Both the position numbers and the translations under genes were made by a program. 64,000 nt of DNA from Promineifilum sp. GTDB lineage: Bacteria; Chloroflexota; Anaerolineae; Promineifilales; Promineifilaceae. A model generated the notes under the pieces. It had not been told where the DNA came from, did no database searches, and saw only the letters and a list, made by a program, of their open reading frames with translations. Each line of letters starts with the position of its first letter. Within the stretch, counting starts at the first letter, position 1. The stretch covers positions 1-64,000 of the forward strand of contig JACKBY010000005.1 of assembly GCA_020634335.1 (NCBI GenBank). The letters run 5' to 3'. Of the stretch, positions 55,097-63,464 are shown in pieces.

Positions 55097-56068
55097 CTAT
55101 GCTACGGTCTCCGTGTCGGGGTTGGTGAAGTTCCAGCCGGATTTCTGACGCCAGATGTAGATGGTTCCGGGGTCGAGGTAGAAGGTGATCTGGCCGTATT
55201 GGTTGGTGCGGCCGGAAGCGACGACGGTGGAGCCGCCGCTGTCGGTGGTGGCCCACACATCGGCGTCGGGGATGGGGTCGGATGTGTCGGCATCGGTCAA
55301 TGTGTACACAAACTCGGATGCGCCGGGGCCGGGGGAGTTGCCGGAGATGCTGGAGACTTTGGCGTCTAGGCGGTTGCCGAGTATCCAGCCGGCGGTGCCG
55401 GATGAGTAGGCTGCGGGGACGGTGGTTGCCCATGGGTCGGTGGCGCTGCCGCCGGCGTCGTTGAGGGCTTCGCCGGTGGAACCTACGGTGAGATGGGGGG
55501 ACAATGCTTCGTCCCAAACGGCATCGGCGATTGAGGCGGCGGAGGCGGAGCCGGCTGCGGCGTCGTCGAGGGCTTCGCCGGTGCTGCCGCTTGTGGAATG
55601 GCCGCTAAGGGCTTCGTCCCAAACGGCGTCGGCGATTTCGTTGAGTGCGCTGGCGGCGAGGGCGTCTGAGGTGATGGCGTCGGTGTTGATGGCGGCGGCG
55701 GTGATAAGGTCGTCGGCGATTTCGACGGCGTGGACTTGGAGTTTGTCGGTGGAGATTAGACTGTCGTAGACGTTGGCGGGGAGGATTAGAAAGTCACGCC
55801 AGACGGGGAGGGCGCCGGATTCGGCGACGGCGATGCGGAGATGGCCGAGGGTGTTGGTGTCGGTGGAGTTGAGGCCGCAGGAGTAGTAACCGGCTTCCAT
55901 GTGGGAGCAGGAACCGGAGTCGTTCTTTTGGGCGAAGGTGCCGGCGTTTTTGGATAGACGGACGTCGGCTTGGGAGATGGTTAGTCCGGTTTCGGCGGTT
56001 TTGCCGTCGGTGTCGTCGAGGAAGGGGCCGAGGACGACGGTGACGCTGGTGGATTGCTTGAGGTACAT
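55097..56068 (-). CDS. Phage fibre/structural protein with Ig-like end
   Basis: A 323-residue protein starting 1 bp inside the preceding stop (TAATG). The N-terminal part (SVTVVLGPFLDDTDGKTAET, GLTISQADVRLSKNAGTF) resembles phage head-fibre or baseplate proteins. The middle repeats ADAVWDEALSGHSTSGSTGE twice. The C-terminal part (FVYTLTDADTSDPIPDADVW, GQITFYLDPGTIYIW) looks like a carboxypeptidase-regulatory/Ig-like beta domain. It is Ser/Thr-rich and probably surface-exposed. Confidence 0.65.
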   Translation of the reverse strand: MYLKQSTSVTVVLGPFLDDTDGKTAETGLTISQADVRLSKNAGTFAQKNDSGSCSHMEAGYYSCGLNSTDTNTLGHLRIAVAESGALPVWRDFLILPANVYDSLISTDKLQVHAVEIADDLITAAAINTDAITSDALAASALNEIADAVWDEALSGHSTSGSTGEALDDAAAGSASAASIADAVWDEALSPHLTVGSTGEALNDAGGSATDPWATTVPAAYSSGTAGWILGNRLDAKVSSISGNSPGPGASEFVYTLTDADTSDPIPDADVWATTDSGGSTVVASGRTNQYGQITFYLDPGTIYIWRQKSGWNFTNPDTETVA

Positions 56069-56292
56069 TAGAGTCCTCCGGCGGGGGCGACGGCGATTTG
56101 GAGGGCGTCGGCGGGGAGGGTGGGTAGTTGTTTGGCTTGGTCGGGGGTGAGGAAGATGACGCGGACGACTTGGCCGGGCTGGAAGTTGCGGACGATGACG
56201 ATGGATTCGGCCGTGCCGGGGGAGAGGGCTGGGGAGCCTGTTCCTTCGGCGGGGGCGCGCTGGTCGGTGGGGGTGAGGGTTTTGATGGTCAT
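56068..56292 (-). CDS. Small phage-module protein
   Basis: A 74-residue protein with ATGA overlap to the gene before it and a 1-bp overlap with the gene after it. A disordered Pro/Thr-rich start is followed by IVIVRNFQPGQVVRVIFLTP, a single beta-type segment. No family is known; the tight packing supports a real gene. Confidence 0.55.
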   Translation of the reverse strand: MTIKTLTPTDQRAPAEGTGSPALSPGTAESIVIVRNFQPGQVVRVIFLTPDQAKQLPTLPADALQIAVAPAGGL

Positions 56293-56813
56293 GGGTTAAT
56301 CCTCATTTGCATCTGGTGCATGGTGCGGGGGGGCTGGGTGCTGCCGCCGCCGCCGGGGGTGTAGGTGATGACGACATAGAAGGTGGTGAGGGCCATGGGT
56401 CGGGCCTGGGTGTTCTTGATGTAGATGGTGAGGCCGGAACCCCAGAGGACGGAGAGACCGGAGTGGGTATAGGATTCGTCGGCCCATGTGTTGGTGGCGG
56501 TGTTGTTGCCGGATTCGGAAGTTTGGGTTCCGCCGCCTTGGGGGGTGAAGGAGTAGCCGAAGACGTGATTGGCGTTGGATCCGCCGGTGCGTTTGACACG
56601 GGCGTGTATGACGATTTCGGTGATGGTGTCGCCGGTGGAGAGGGAAGGGGAAAGGGTGAAGGTTTGGACGGTGTTGGAAGAAGAACCGGAGTCGATATAG
56701 GTGGTGTCGTCGTCGTCGGGCTGGTTGACGGCGACTTGTTTGGATGCTCCGGCGGATAGGGTCCAGTCGTTGGGGGTGGTGGTGCCATTGACTTGGGTGG
56801 TGGTGGTGGACAT
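56289..56813 (-). CDS. Phage structural protein, Ser/Thr-rich
   Basis: A 174-residue beta-rich protein starting MSTTTTQVNGTTTPNDWTLS. It has NTVQTFTLSPSLSTGDTITE and SGLTIYIKNTQARPMALTTF. The composition (Thr, Ser, Asn, few charges) resembles phage decoration or fibre proteins. It lies 3 bp after the 56817-57035 gene. Confidence 0.6.
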   Translation of the reverse strand: MSTTTTQVNGTTTPNDWTLSAGASKQVAVNQPDDDDTTYIDSGSSSNTVQTFTLSPSLSTGDTITEIVIHARVKRTGGSNANHVFGYSFTPQGGGTQTSESGNNTATNTWADESYTHSGLSVLWGSGLTIYIKNTQARPMALTTFYVVITYTPGGGGSTQPPRTMHQMQMRINP

Positions 56814-56816
56814 GGG

Positions 56817-57035
56817 TTACTCCTGATCGGCGTTGGGTTCGGGCTGCGGCTTGATCTCTTTGATGGCCCGGACGCGCCGGAGCGGCGCCGGGCCGGGCGT
56901 GACCAGGGTCGCCGTGAACTTGCGGCCGTCGGCCGCCACGACCACCAGCGTCCCCGCCCGCCGGTCGGCCCGCAGCGCCCACACCTCGGCCCACGACAAA
57001 CCCAGCCCAGCCAGTGCGATTTGTAATTCGTCCAT
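56817..57035 (-). CDS. Small phage-module protein
   Basis: Start at ATG 57035, preceded by CCGGAGGGACTC. The 72-residue protein has a helical start (MDELQIALAGLGLSWAEVWA) and a beta hairpin (GTLVVVAADGRKFTATLVTP). No family is recognised. An upstream in-frame start would translate heptamer repeats. Confidence 0.55.
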   Translation of the reverse strand: MDELQIALAGLGLSWAEVWALRADRRAGTLVVVAADGRKFTATLVTPGPAPLRRVRAIKEIKPQPEPNADQE

Positions 57036-57045
57036 GAGTCCCTCC

Positions 57046-57126
57046 GGGAAGTGACGAGTGCCGAACGACAAGTGACGAACCGGAAACCGCGTCCAAACTC
57101 GTCATTCGTCACTCGTCATTCGTCAC
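57046..57126. repeat. Heptamer repeat hairpin
   Basis: Left arm: units such as GACGAGT, GCCGAAC, GACAAGT, GACGAAC. Right arm: ACTCGTC ATTCGTC ACTCGTC ATTCGTC ACTC. The arms pair as a stem around a short GC-rich loop. It lies between the capsid gene and the 57035 gene. Confidence 0.8.
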
Positions 57127-59283
57127 TCAGGCGGCGTTCCGCTTGCCGATGCCGCGCGCGCCGTTGACACCAACGGCGAATTCGTCGCGCACCTTGATCG
57201 GCAGCACGTCGTTGCTGAACATCAGGCCGCTCGTCTCGCTGACCACGGCGAACAATTCCGGGATGGGGTGCTGCCGCCCGCCGGGGCTTTGGCTGTAGCT
57301 CATCTGGATCACCGGGAAGAGCGCGGGATCGACGACGTAGGCCCAGTCCGTTGCGTCTGTCCAGTCGGGGACTACGAGCGGGATCGGCCGCGGGTCGGCG
57401 AAGCCCCGCGCCTGCGCCTCCGGCGTGTAGGCGGTGGGCATCCCTTCGCCGTAGCCCAGGATGCTCAGCGCCGTGTCATACAACTCGGCCGGCACCAGCA
57501 GGAAGCGCGGGAACACGCCCAGCGGCTTGCCGCTGCCCAGCTCGACCTGCTGGAAGCACTCGCTGCGAGCCGCCCGCCAGGCCGTCGCATCCGTCCCCAG
57601 CGCCGTCGTCGCCAGATTGCCGTGGTCGACGTGGAACAGCGCCTTGCTGTCCTGGGCCAGCGTCGGCCCCACGCCGCTGTTGGCCGTGAACAGCGCGCTG
57701 ACGGCCGCCGAGCGCGTGCGCACCGCCGCCGCCGCCAGCGCCCGCGGGATGGCTTGCAGCTGCATGATGTCGCCGTTCTTGATCATCTCGCGGGTGATGC
57801 CCACGTAGCCGCCGCGCTTGACGAAGGCCGCCGTCTCCTGGGCGTCGGCCACGTCCAGCTCGGTGTAGGCCGCGCCCTCGCTGACCGCCGGCAGATTGCC
57901 GATGCCGCCCAGCGTGATCCACTTCATGTCGTGCAAGCGGCCGTCGTTCGGCTCCACGGCGGCCACGCGCTCATACCAGCGATAGTGCTCCAGCGCCGCA
58001 AACTGCTCCGTGATGACCCGGTTCATGGCGTCCACAGCCAGGTTGGGCAGCGTGCTCGTGGTCGCCCCGCTGAACTGCACCCGGCGGCCGTCGAACACGC
58101 CGCGGAAGTAGACATCGCCGGTCAGGGCCACGTACAGGTCGCCAAACGAGCGCAAATTCGGCGGCGGCGTGGGCGCGCCGGCCGCGCCGAAGAAAAAGCC
58201 CAGCAGCTCCCGCGCCTCGTCCAGCGGATCGCGCAGCTGGTAGCCTCGCGCCGAACGCCCGGCCGCGCCCAGACCATCCAGCCGTACCACCTCTGCCTCG
58301 CGCAGCGCCGCCAACTCGGCCCGCGCCCGCTCCACGGCGGCGTAGACGTCATCGGCCGTCTCGTATGCCCCCGCCCCCAACCGCTCTTGCACCACCGCCG
58401 GCAGCCCCGACGCGCGAATGACCGCCGTGGCCGTCGCCGTCTTCAGCGCCCCCAGCCAATCGTCGAACGGCGAGGCGGCGGCCGAGAACCCAGCGCTCCC
58501 GGTCGCCGCGCCCGCGCCGTCATTCTTCCCAACCACCGCCTGGGGGGTCACGGCCGTCGCCTCGCCCCCACCCCGCACCAACGCCACGCGCCGCACCTCT
58601 GTTACATCTGTCTCGTGTGTCATGCCGCTGTTCTCCTTTTGTGTCTGTCGCCCCGTCTTTGAACCGTCTATATGGAGCCGGCCCCGACGCTCATCTTGCT
58701 TAACCGTTTGACTATGCGAATGTATTATCCCTTCTCCACGCCTGACTGAATCCTGTCCCACTGGAAACTGCCCCACTGAATACTGCTCCGTTGAACGCTG
58801 CTCCACTGATGACCACCCTCCTATCCTCGCCCCTTCGCTGGCCGGGAACATCACCACGTCGGCCGACTCCACCATCGTGAGCGCTGTCACCGTCCGCCCG
58901 TCGGCCGCCAGCCGGGGATAGAACACGATGCTGATGCCCAAATCCGGCGTCTCCTCCTCGCCGCCGTCGGCCAGCCATTGATCGAGCAAATCGAGCACCG
59001 GCCGCGTCTCGGCCGTCTCATAGGCCACCAGCCGCCCCACGGCCGCCCCGCCGCCCGGCCCTCCGGCCACCCAGCCCACGTCGCGCCACACCCCCACCAG
59101 ACGCCGCACCGAAGGCCCGCCGGCCGCGTGGTCGGCGAAACAGGCCAGCCCGCGAAACAGCCCTTCGTCAATCGCCCGGCGGATAGCCTCGGCCGTCACC
59201 ACGTAGCCGCCCGCCTCGCCCGTCATCGTTCGCGTCGGCCCCGCGGCGATAAGCGTGCCGATAAACTGCCGTCGTTCAGACAT
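57127..59283 (-). CDS. Prohead protease-major capsid fusion (Mu gpT-like capsid)
   Basis: Start at ATG 59283 after GGAGGGTAGT. The 718-residue frame has a protease-like part (RRQFIGTLIAAGPTRTMTGE, LACFADHAAGGPSVRRLVGV, DLGISIVFYPRL; about 1-170). A linker of 15-bp DNA repeats follows (about 158-182), then a capsid part. ELDVADAQETAAFVKRGGYV, GITREMIKNGDIMQLQAIPR and FHVDHGNLATTALG fit the Mu-type major head family. An internal ATG at 58623 has AAAGGAGAACAGCGGC before it, so capsid of 498 residues could also be made alone. Protease and capsid are separate genes in Mu-like phages. Confidence 0.75.
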   Translation of the reverse strand: MSERRQFIGTLIAAGPTRTMTGEAGGYVVTAEAIRRAIDEGLFRGLACFADHAAGGPSVRRLVGVWRDVGWVAGGPGGGAAVGRLVAYETAETRPVLDLLDQWLADGGEEETPDLGISIVFYPRLAADGRTVTALTMVESADVVMFPASEGARIGGWSSVEQRSTEQYSVGQFPVGQDSVRRGEGIIHSHSQTVKQDERRGRLHIDGSKTGRQTQKENSGMTHETDVTEVRRVALVRGGGEATAVTPQAVVGKNDGAGAATGSAGFSAAASPFDDWLGALKTATATAVIRASGLPAVVQERLGAGAYETADDVYAAVERARAELAALREAEVVRLDGLGAAGRSARGYQLRDPLDEARELLGFFFGAAGAPTPPPNLRSFGDLYVALTGDVYFRGVFDGRRVQFSGATTSTLPNLAVDAMNRVITEQFAALEHYRWYERVAAVEPNDGRLHDMKWITLGGIGNLPAVSEGAAYTELDVADAQETAAFVKRGGYVGITREMIKNGDIMQLQAIPRALAAAAVRTRSAAVSALFTANSGVGPTLAQDSKALFHVDHGNLATTALGTDATAWRAARSECFQQVELGSGKPLGVFPRFLLVPAELYDTALSILGYGEGMPTAYTPEAQARGFADPRPIPLVVPDWTDATDWAYVVDPALFPVIQMSYSQSPGGRQHPIPELFAVVSETSGLMFSNDVLPIKVRDEFAVGVNGARGIGKRNAA
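58738..58810. repeat. 15-bp in-frame repeats in the protease-capsid linker
   Basis: On the minus strand about five 15-bp units (for example TCAGTGGAGCAGCGT, TCAACGGAGCAGTAT, TCAGTGGGGCAGTTT, CCAGTGGGACAGGAT) encode SSVEQ RSTEQ YSVGQ FPVGQ DSVRR. The period is five codons, so the frame stays open between the protease-like and capsid-like parts. Confidence 0.85.
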
Positions 59284-59301
59284 ACTACCCTCCGGGATAA
59301 T

Positions 59302-59412
59302 GACGAATGACGAGTGACGAATGACGAGTGACGAACCCGCCACCTTCCCGCGCACCTCCAATTCCTGATTCCCAATTCCTGATTCCCAATTCGTCATTCC
59401 TGATTCCCAATT
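59302..59412. repeat. Heptamer array between portal and capsid genes
   Basis: GACGAAT and GACGAGT units alternate at 59302-59335. After a spacer, ATTCCTG and ATTCCCA units alternate to 59412, with one ATTCGTC. Both blocks have a strict 7-bp period. The right block overlaps the last codons of the portal gene (encoding GNQE). Confidence 0.85.
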
Positions 59413-60740
59413 CGCAATTCCTCCAGAATCATGTCGGTCAGTCCCGGCGACATCGGCTCGCCGGCGAACTTGAAGATCAACGGCAGCATCTGCCCGGCCA
59501 GCGTCGGCGACCAGCCCGGCATGGCCCCCACCAGCGCGGCGAACGCCCCCGTCAGCCGCTCGGCGGCCAGCGCCAGGCTCTCGTTGTCCTCGCGGCTGAT
59601 GTCGGGCAACTCCACGCGAATGGCTGCCCGCTCCGGCCGCCGCCGCGCCAGCCCCGCCTCATAGGCGCGCTCATAGGCTGTGTGACACAGGTCAACCACC
59701 ACGTACTGCAAATGGCGCTGCCGCCGCCGCAACCGCCGCAGCGCCGGGTCCTGCATGGCCCCGGCCACGGCCCGGTTGAGGTCGCCGCCGTCGCCGTGCC
59801 AGTGCGGCGGCTGGCCGCTGCCCGCACTGATCGCCTGGCGCAGCGCCCGCAGATCGTGCTGCGCGTCCAGCCCGCGCAAATTCGGCGCGACCATGTTCCA
59901 CTGCTCGCCCTCATCGTGGACGACGATGCTGCCCGGCTCCGGCGGCGCGCTGTACTGCTCGGCCTTGGCGCTGACCCGCCCCGTGGGCACGGTGACGAAC
60001 CACAGGAAGGCCCGCGCCGCCCAGTTCAGGCGCACGCGATCTTCCAGCATCCGGTTATACCAGCGCAGCGCCGGCAAGATGCTGCCCAGCTCCGACTCCC
60101 CCAGCAGCGCCCCCACGGGCCGGTTGATGCTGTAGTGCACCATCACCGCCTCGGCCGCGGCCGCGTCGGGATGTTGCGGCGACAGGAAGAGCTTGCCAGT
60201 GACGAGTGACGAACGACGAGTGACGAGTTCGGAGGCGCGCTCGTCACTCGTCGTTCGTAATTCGTCACTCTTCACTATATAGGCCATCTCCCGCTCCCAG
60301 TCGTTCTCGGCCGTCACGATCTCCACGATCTCCGACTTGGGCACGGCGCGGACGTAGCTCAGGCCGTCGGCCGGGTTGCGGAACAGCGCCAGGAACAGGT
60401 CGCCCGCCCGGCTCAACTCGTCCATCAGATCGGGCAGCCGCAAGTCGAGCCGGTTCTGCGGATGGTGCCAGAACGCATCGACAAAGCGGCCGATCTCCCC
60501 CGGCCCCACCGGCGTGATCCCGTCGCCGACCGTGTAGTCGGTGATGAGATCGATGATGCGCTTGGCATAGGGGTTGGCCCGCCACGCCTCCAGCGCGTTG
60601 CGATACTGCGCCTGTCGCGCCGCGTCGGGCCGGCCGGCCGCGCCGCCCACCGCCCGGCCGATCGCCGGCCAGCCCCCCGCCTCGTCACGCAAATCGGCCG
60701 TCGCGTTCAGCCTTTTCTTCAATCGATCAATAATTAACAT
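59394..60740 (-). CDS. Phage portal protein
   Basis: Start at ATG 60740 after AGGTGACGTT. The 448-residue protein has the portal pattern: a helical start (IIDRLKKRLNATADLRDEAG), YAKRIIDLITDYTVGDGITP, LDLRLPDLMDELSRAGDLFL and PALRWYNRMLEDRVRLNWAA. The end SREDNESLALAAERLTGAFA is helical. Portals form the dodecameric ring for DNA packaging. Residues around 155-180 (DELRTTSDERASELVTRRSS) are encoded by a heptamer palindrome and are probably an insertion. The frame is intact. Confidence 0.85.
   Translation of the reverse strand: MLIIDRLKKRLNATADLRDEAGGWPAIGRAVGGAAGRPDAARQAQYRNALEAWRANPYAKRIIDLITDYTVGDGITPVGPGEIGRFVDAFWHHPQNRLDLRLPDLMDELSRAGDLFLALFRNPADGLSYVRAVPKSEIVEIVTAENDWEREMAYIVKSDELRTTSDERASELVTRRSSLVTGKLFLSPQHPDAAAAEAVMVHYSINRPVGALLGESELGSILPALRWYNRMLEDRVRLNWAARAFLWFVTVPTGRVSAKAEQYSAPPEPGSIVVHDEGEQWNMVAPNLRGLDAQHDLRALRQAISAGSGQPPHWHGDGGDLNRAVAGAMQDPALRRLRRRQRHLQYVVVDLCHTAYERAYEAGLARRRPERAAIRVELPDISREDNESLALAAERLTGAFAALVGAMPGWSPTLAGQMLPLIFKFAGEPMSPGLTDMILEELRIGNQE
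60199..60270. repeat. Heptamer palindrome inside the portal gene
   Basis: GTGACGA units at 60199-60228 are mirrored by TCGTCAC/TCGTTCG/TTCGTCAC units at 60240-60270 around GTTCGGAGGCGCGC. This is the same intergenic element as at 57046 and 59302, but here within coding DNA. Its length keeps the frame open. Confidence 0.85.
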
Positions 60741-60910
60741 AACGTCACCTACCTCTACATCGCGCGCGGGAGCGGGCCGGTCCGGCGCATTTGGTCGATA
60801 AATGAAAACCAATTGAACAGTGAATGGACTGTAATCCGGCCCGCGCCATCCGCTATGCTTGCCGCATCAATCACACCGTCAGGCCCGTCCTGAAAATCAA
60901 GGAGATCATC

Positions 60911-61327
60911 ATGAACAACGTAAAGACCCTGCAAGCCGCCCACGCCGCCTTCAGCGCCCACGATTTGGTCGCGGCCACGGACGACATGCGCGACGACGTC
61001 GTTTTTTACTCCCACGCCGCCGGGGTGACGCTCGACTCGGCCGCCGCCTTCCGCGAATTCATGGGCATGTACTACGCCATGTCATCCGACATCCGCATCA
61101 TCGATGCCGAATACATCGCCGCGGGTGACAAGGTCGTCGCCCAGTTTCATGCCGTCGGCGTCAACGACGGACCGTTCCTCGGCTTCCCGGCCACCGGCCG
61201 CGAATTCTCGCTCGACGTGGCCGAAGTCTGGCGTTTCGACGACCAGGGCCGCCTGGCCGAAGGCCATAACTACGCCGACAGCCTGGGCCTGCTCATCCAG
61301 TTCGGCCACATCGCCGTCCCCGCCTGA
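60911..61327 (+). CDS. SnoaL/NTF2-like protein
   Basis: Start at ATG 60911, directly after AAGGAGATCATC. The 138-residue protein has the NTF2-like cone pattern: LQAAHAAFSAHDLVAATDDM, DDVVFYSHAAGVTLDSAAAF and REFMGMYYAM. VVAQFHAVGVNDGPFLGFPA and FSLDVAEVWRFDDQGRLAEG follow. The family includes polyketide cyclases and many proteins of unknown role. It sits between the divergent phage genes and looks like host or cargo DNA. Confidence 0.82.
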   Translation: MNNVKTLQAAHAAFSAHDLVAATDDMRDDVVFYSHAAGVTLDSAAAFREFMGMYYAMSSDIRIIDAEYIAAGDKVVAQFHAVGVNDGPFLGFPATGREFSLDVAEVWRFDDQGRLAEGHNYADSLGLLIQFGHIAVPA

Positions 61328-61333
61328 ACCATT

Positions 61334-61385
61334 GCGAATGGCGAATTGCGAATGAAGAGATGCCTCCTCATTCGTAATTCGTAAT
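61334..61385. repeat. Heptamer repeat hairpin
   Basis: GCGAATG GCGAATT GCGAATG on the left and CATTCGTAATTCGTAATG on the right, around AAGAGATGCCTCCT. Same family as 57046. Confidence 0.7.
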
Positions 61386-61484
61386 GCCTGATTTCTGGGG
61401 ATAAAAGCCGGAAATCGTAAGCACACTCGTAAGCCCAGCGCGGCAAGATAGCATGGTGGACACTCCGGCCCCTTGTCCCACACG

Positions 61485-62219
61485 ATGAACCGATCTCCTC
61501 CGTCACCCGCAGAGGATTCAGCACTTCGCTACAGCGCTTATGCCGCCTCGGGCACGCTGTTCATCGCCTTTGCCGGTCTGCAACTGTGGCGGCGCGTGCC
61601 CCGCTTCGAGTGGCAAAACACCCTGGAAGCGCAACCCGCCAATCGCCTCTACGTGCGCGACTTGGCCCAATACTATTACCTGCGCGGGCTGGCCGGGCTG
61701 GCCGGCGACATCGGCCGCAGCGCCGACCGGCTGCGGGCGCGCCTCGACCCACACGGCTACGCGCGGCTCGTGTGCTTCGGCGCGTCCATGGGGGGGTTTG
61801 CCGCCCTGCTCTACGGCGCATTGCTCGGCGCGGATGAAGTCCATGCCTTCTCGCCCGTGTGCTACCTGCCCTCGCGCTCTCTCCTGCAGGTCGCGACGCA
61901 AATTCGCACCGGTAACTGGCGGTTGATCGCCAAACACATCGAGTTGCGCCTCGACCGCGCCGCCGACCATCGCCGCTACTTCCGCGCCAGGCCGCACCTG
62001 CAGGCCGACAACGGTCGCACCCGCTACTTCGTCTACTACGGCCGCCACGCCCCCGACGTGCGCAACAGCGGCAGCCTCGCCGGCCTGCCGCGCGTCACGC
62101 TGTTGCCCCACGACTATCCCCACCATAATCTGGTCGGGCATCTGAAAAACAACGGCCAACTGGCCCCCATCGTCTCCGGCGCGCTCACTCACCCGCCGTC
62201 CCCTGTGGCCGATTCCTGA
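61485..62219 (+). CDS. Alpha/beta-hydrolase-like protein
   Basis: Start taken at ATG 61485; a TTG four codons upstream is possible. The 244-residue protein has LVCFGASMGGFAALLYGALL, a nucleophile elbow (G-A-S-M-G-G), and HAFSPVCYLPS. LLPHDYPHHNLVGHLKNNGQ may hold the His. This pattern occurs in hydrolase-like proteins of surface-polysaccharide regions. Whether it is phage cargo or host is unclear. Its end overlaps the convergent holin-like gene by 35 bp. Confidence 0.65.
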   Translation: MNRSPPSPAEDSALRYSAYAASGTLFIAFAGLQLWRRVPRFEWQNTLEAQPANRLYVRDLAQYYYLRGLAGLAGDIGRSADRLRARLDPHGYARLVCFGASMGGFAALLYGALLGADEVHAFSPVCYLPSRSLLQVATQIRTGNWRLIAKHIELRLDRAADHRRYFRARPHLQADNGRTRYFVYYGRHAPDVRNSGSLAGLPRVTLLPHDYPHHNLVGHLKNNGQLAPIVSGALTHPPSPVADS

Positions 62220-62403
62220 TTCCCAATTTCCCGGCCGCGTCCTCCACGGCGATCGTCCCGATCAGCCACAGCAGGATGACGTTGATCGCCTGCCACACCT
62301 CATCCGGGAAGCCCGGCAGCCAGGCAAACACGGCCGTCTGCACCACCGCCACCACCGCCAGCCAGAACTTCCGGCTCCGCCACAACGATTCCAATGGGTT
62401 CAT
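62185..62403 (-). CDS. Holin-like small membrane protein
   Basis: Start at ATG 62403 after GTCAGGAGGAATC. The 72-residue protein has two hydrophobic segments (FWLAVVAVVQTAVFAWLPGF and AINVILLWLIGTIAVEDAAG) and charged ends. Size, topology and position beside phage genes suit a holin or a phage-encoded small membrane protein. An endolysin is not seen. Confidence 0.6.
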   Translation of the reverse strand: MNPLESLWRSRKFWLAVVAVVQTAVFAWLPGFPDEVWQAINVILLWLIGTIAVEDAAGKLGIRNRPQGTAGE

Positions 62404-62861
62404 GATTCCTCCTGACGAGATACGAGATGCGAGATGCGAGATGGGAAATACGAAATACGAGTTGAGGACGACGCCCGGCACGTTGTGTTGTTCACCGGCG
62501 GCCGCGCCGCTCTGCTGAACCGGGTCAAACGGATGCGCCGCCGTTCCGCCCGTATTTCGTATCACCCGCTCCGAACTTGCGTTCTGATGTCAAGATAACA
62601 AAAAAGCCCGCGCCCAGGCTATTCGATTTTCGGCGTCCCTGATTTTGGGGCCCGGCTGTGGAATCACGTGGCGGGACAAGCCGCGCGCGGCGGCGGTCGG
62701 AAATCGAATGGCGTCGCCTCCCGCCGCCGTGCTACGCTGCCAACAGAAACCGGGTGTTGCCTCAGACCCCGGTCTCCCACCTGCTGTTCCGCCATATGAT
62801 CCCCTGCGGGGGGTGTGCGGATATCGAGCTTTCGGGAAAAGCCCGGTTGCCGTCGGAAGTC
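62404..62861. other. Gap with heptamer array (62411-62465)
   Basis: GAGATAC GAGATGC GAGATGC GAGATGG GAAATAC GAAATAC GAG at 62416-62464 is a 7-bp-period array; CGTATTTCGTATC near 62549 may pair with it. The rest (62566-62861) has no gene; an AAAAAAGCCCGCGC stretch near 62600 is a weak minus-strand terminator candidate. Promoters for the terminase genes should lie here. Confidence 0.6.
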
Positions 62862-63356
62862 ATGATGTCAAACAAAACGCCTTGCTCCTATCTCACCCGG
62901 CGCGGCCGGCCCTGCCGCAACCCGGCCGCGCCCGGCAGCAACCCGCCGGCCTGCCCCCGCCACCGCGACCGGCCCGCGCCCCAGGCCCGCCAGCCGGCGC
63001 TGCCCCTGTACGCGCCGGCCGCCCCCCTTCCCGCGCGGCCCCGCGCCACCCACTTCTATCTGCCCGCGCCCGCGGCCGACGCCCTGCGCGCCCTGGAGGC
63101 CGACGCGCCCGCCGGCGATCTGCAATCGGAGATCGACCTTGTGCGCACCGTCCTGCGGCAGTTGCTGGCCTACCTCAACGAGTCGGCCGGGGACATGCCC
63201 CCCGACGAACTGCGGCGCGTCTCGGGCCTGCTCTTCACCGGCGCGCGCACCGTCGCCCTGCTGCTGGGCAAGCGCCCCGCCCGCCCCGACGACCTGGCCG
63301 ACTGGATGGTCGCCGCCCTCAAAGAAATGAGCGACCAATACGGAAGAGAGTTATAA
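62862..63356 (+). CDS. Terminase small subunit-like protein with zinc motif
   Basis: Start at ATG 62862 (or 62865); the ribosome-binding site is weak. The 164-residue protein opens MMSNKTPCSYLTRRGRPCRN and PPACPRHRD, a C-x-C-x-C-x2-H zinc-binding pattern known from phage small terminases. A Pro-rich linker is followed by helices (LQSEIDLVRTVLRQLLAYLN, LADWMVAALKEMSDQY). It lies 108 bp before the large terminase gene, which supports the call. Confidence 0.65.
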   Translation: MMSNKTPCSYLTRRGRPCRNPAAPGSNPPACPRHRDRPAPQARQPALPLYAPAAPLPARPRATHFYLPAPAADALRALEADAPAGDLQSEIDLVRTVLRQLLAYLNESAGDMPPDELRRVSGLLFTGARTVALLLGKRPARPDDLADWMVAALKEMSDQYGREL

Positions 63357-63462
63357 ATGACGAATGACGAATTAAGAGCTTTGTAACCGAACTGTTTCAC
63401 GTGCTGGCTGGGGGTTGCAAACCCACCGGGCTCGTCATTCGTCACTCGTCATTCGTCAATTC
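63357..63462. repeat. Heptamer repeat between terminase genes
   Basis: GACGAAT GACGAAT follows the small-terminase stop. CTCGTCATTCGTCACTCGTC and ATTCGTC precede the large-terminase ATG. The arms can pair around a loop of about 60 bases. Confidence 0.8.
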
Positions 63463-63464
63463 CC

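Noticed and set aside
62590..62625. Minus-strand terminator at the AAAAAAGCCCGCGC stretch
   Set aside because: The stem is only 4-5 bp and no minus-strand gene ends just before it.
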